Below, piece by piece: positions 5,608 to 6,460 of a stretch of 6,460 bases of DNA. The notes beneath the pieces were generated by a model. That model worked only from the letters and a program-made list of their open reading frames with translations, was not told the origin of the DNA and ran no database searches. The translations under genes and the position numbers were made by a program. Each line of letters begins with the position of its first letter. Position 1 is the stretch's first letter. Origin of the DNA: Chloroflexota bacterium (GTDB lineage Bacteria; Chloroflexota; Anaerolineae; B4-G1; SLSP01); contig JAKJAE010000163.1 in assembly GCA_022707665.1 (NCBI GenBank), positions 1 to 6,460 of the forward strand, given 5' to 3'.

Positions 5608-6460
5608 GAGGGCTTACTCTACGCCGTGGCCGGACCCTCGGATGGGTGACGCTCTTGCTCCTCACCTTTGCTGGGGGTGTGGTTGCAGGCAGGCTCTGGC
5701 GTGGTGACGCCGGGGAGGATCCCGCACGTCTGGCGCTGGTGACTTCTGTTCCTCAGGTGCCCACGCCTCTGCCCACCCACACGCCCACGCCCACCGCGCC
5801 CGATGCCGATGCCATGGGTGTAGGCCTCGACCCCGAGCGTGCCGCCGCGGAAGGGGAGCTTCCGACGCTCTACCTTGACATCGCTCCCGACGACTTCGCC
5901 GTGATCGAGGCGAAGCGCGAGGAGGCGCTCAAGACCTGGATCCTCCAGTCGACGAATGCGGATTTCGTGCCGGCGACGGTACGCGTGGGCGATGGTCCGG
6001 CAGTGCCGGTGCGGCTGAGACTCAAAGGTGACTGGGGCGATCACTTTACCCGCGACAAGTGGTCGTACCGGATCGAGGTCCGTGGTAGTGCTGCGGTGAT
6101 GGGAATGCGGGTGTTCTCGCTGCAGGATCCGTCCACACGGAGCTATGTGAACGAGTGGGCTTTCCTCGAGACCTTGCGGCGCGAGGGTGTTTTGGCCGTC
6201 GGCTACGGTTTCGCCCACGTGGTCCAGAACGGGCGCCCGCTGGGCGTCTACGCCGTGGAGGAGGGCTTCTCGAAGGAGTTGCTCGAGTCGCAGGGCCGGC
6301 GGGAGAGCGTGATCATCCGCTACAATGAGGATCTGCTCTGGGAGTACTGGGCTGCCTACACCAACGATGAGGTCACCCCGCCGGGTGTCGGGCGGTTCCA
6401 TATCATCGACGAGTTCGGGTCGGGAGCCGTGAGTGCTGACCCGGTGATGGCTGCACGGCG
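5604..6460 (+). CDS. CotH family kinase, membrane-anchored (3' truncated by window)
   Basis: 285 codons are present and the frame stays open to the window edge. The ATG overlaps the VTC stop (ATGA), so translation is coupled. Residues 1-10 are basic and 11-29 hydrophobic: a signal anchor or signal peptide. A linker rich in Thr and Pro follows (about 50-66, PTPLPTHTPTPTAP), then the CotH domain: LYLDIAPDDF (89-98), the conserved LRLKGDWGDHF (138-148), WSYRIEV (153-159), VMGMRVFSLQDP (165-176), YVNEWAFLETLRREGVLA (181-198), VVQNGRPLGVYAVEEGFSKE (206-225) and RRESVIIRYNEDLLWEYW (232-249). CotH proteins are atypical kinases; Bacillus CotH phosphorylates spore-coat proteins. This one would act outside the cytoplasm on unknown targets. 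The C-terminal catalytic Asp region lies beyond the window, so activity cannot be judged fully, but the N-terminal Lys (141) and Glu (219/220) motifs are intact, unlike in the paralogue at the operon's second position. Confidence 0.9.
   Translation, partial: MRGLTLRRGRTLGWVTLLLLTFAGGVVAGRLWRGDAGEDPARLALVTSVPQVPTPLPTHTPTPTAPDADAMGVGLDPERAAAEGELPTLYLDIAPDDFAVIEAKREEALKTWILQSTNADFVPATVRVGDGPAVPVRLRLKGDWGDHFTRDKWSYRIEVRGSAAVMGMRVFSLQDPSTRSYVNEWAFLETLRREGVLAVGYGFAHVVQNGRPLGVYAVEEGFSKELLESQGRRESVIIRYNEDLLWEYWAAYTNDEVTPPGVGRFHIIDEFGSGAVSADPVMAAR

Noticed and set aside
5759..5803. CCCACG-rich short repeats, possible tandem repeat
   Set aside because: They encode the Thr/Pro linker of the CotH protein in frame; protein-level low complexity explains them.
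5619..6401. Open frame on the - strand (260 codons) opposite the CotH gene
   Set aside because: The + strand frame from the ATG at 5604 has clear CotH motifs and couples to the VTC stop; the antisense translation shows no family features.
1..6460. tRNA, rRNA, CRISPR array, insertion sequence or integrase
   Set aside because: No cloverleaf, regularly spaced repeat, transposase motif or terminal inverted repeat could be found by eye on either strand.

Overview
The window is high-GC bacterial DNA. It best fits a member of Chloroflexota, in the Anaerolineae/Caldilineae sense. Three things suggest this: threonine-proline linkers (PTP-type) after membrane or secretion signals, a secreted protein ending in a YLPxxLR-type tail, and a repertoire of CotH, lamin-tail, VTC and DUF4956 genes. 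The assignment is an inference from style, not from a marker gene. All convincing genes lie on the + strand.

Layout: (1) nt 3-806 hold the C-terminal part of a large surface protein: the end of a divergent InlB-type repeat, then a lamin-tail domain. (2) nt 807-1093 are non-coding, with an imperfect hairpin at the stop codon, a strong extended -10 promoter (TGCTATAAT) and a long leader. (3) nt 1094-2458 encode a secreted SUMF1/FGE-sulfatase-fold protein with a PTP linker and a beta-rich C-terminal half. It lacks the catalytic cysteines of true formylglycine-generating enzymes, and its base composition is clearly lower in GC than that of its neighbours. (4) nt 2459-2650 are intergenic, with a perfect 11-bp hairpin and then a second promoter whose core matches the first in 17 of 18 bases. 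(5) nt 2651-6460 are a tightly packed four-gene operon that runs off the window: a DUF4956 membrane protein, a divergent CotH-like membrane-anchored protein, a VTC-type polyphosphate polymerase, and a CotH-family kinase cut by the window end. The junctions are a directly abutting stop/start (TGATTG), a GTGA overlap and an ATGA overlap, so the four are probably co-transcribed and translationally coupled.

How they may work together: VTC, DUF4956 and CotH genes are a recurrent bacterial neighbourhood of unknown joint function. The VTC protein should make polyphosphate from ATP on the cytoplasmic side, DUF4956 can supply the membrane component that this VTC protein lacks, and the CotH proteins point outward as protein kinases. 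The most interesting point is that the operon carries two CotH-fold proteins. The second-position one keeps the fold landmarks but has lost every recognisable kinase motif (KGD, EE, N and the terminal D), so it looks like a pseudokinase partner of the intact-looking CotH three genes' span downstream. This is a prediction from reading the sequence; no database search was run.
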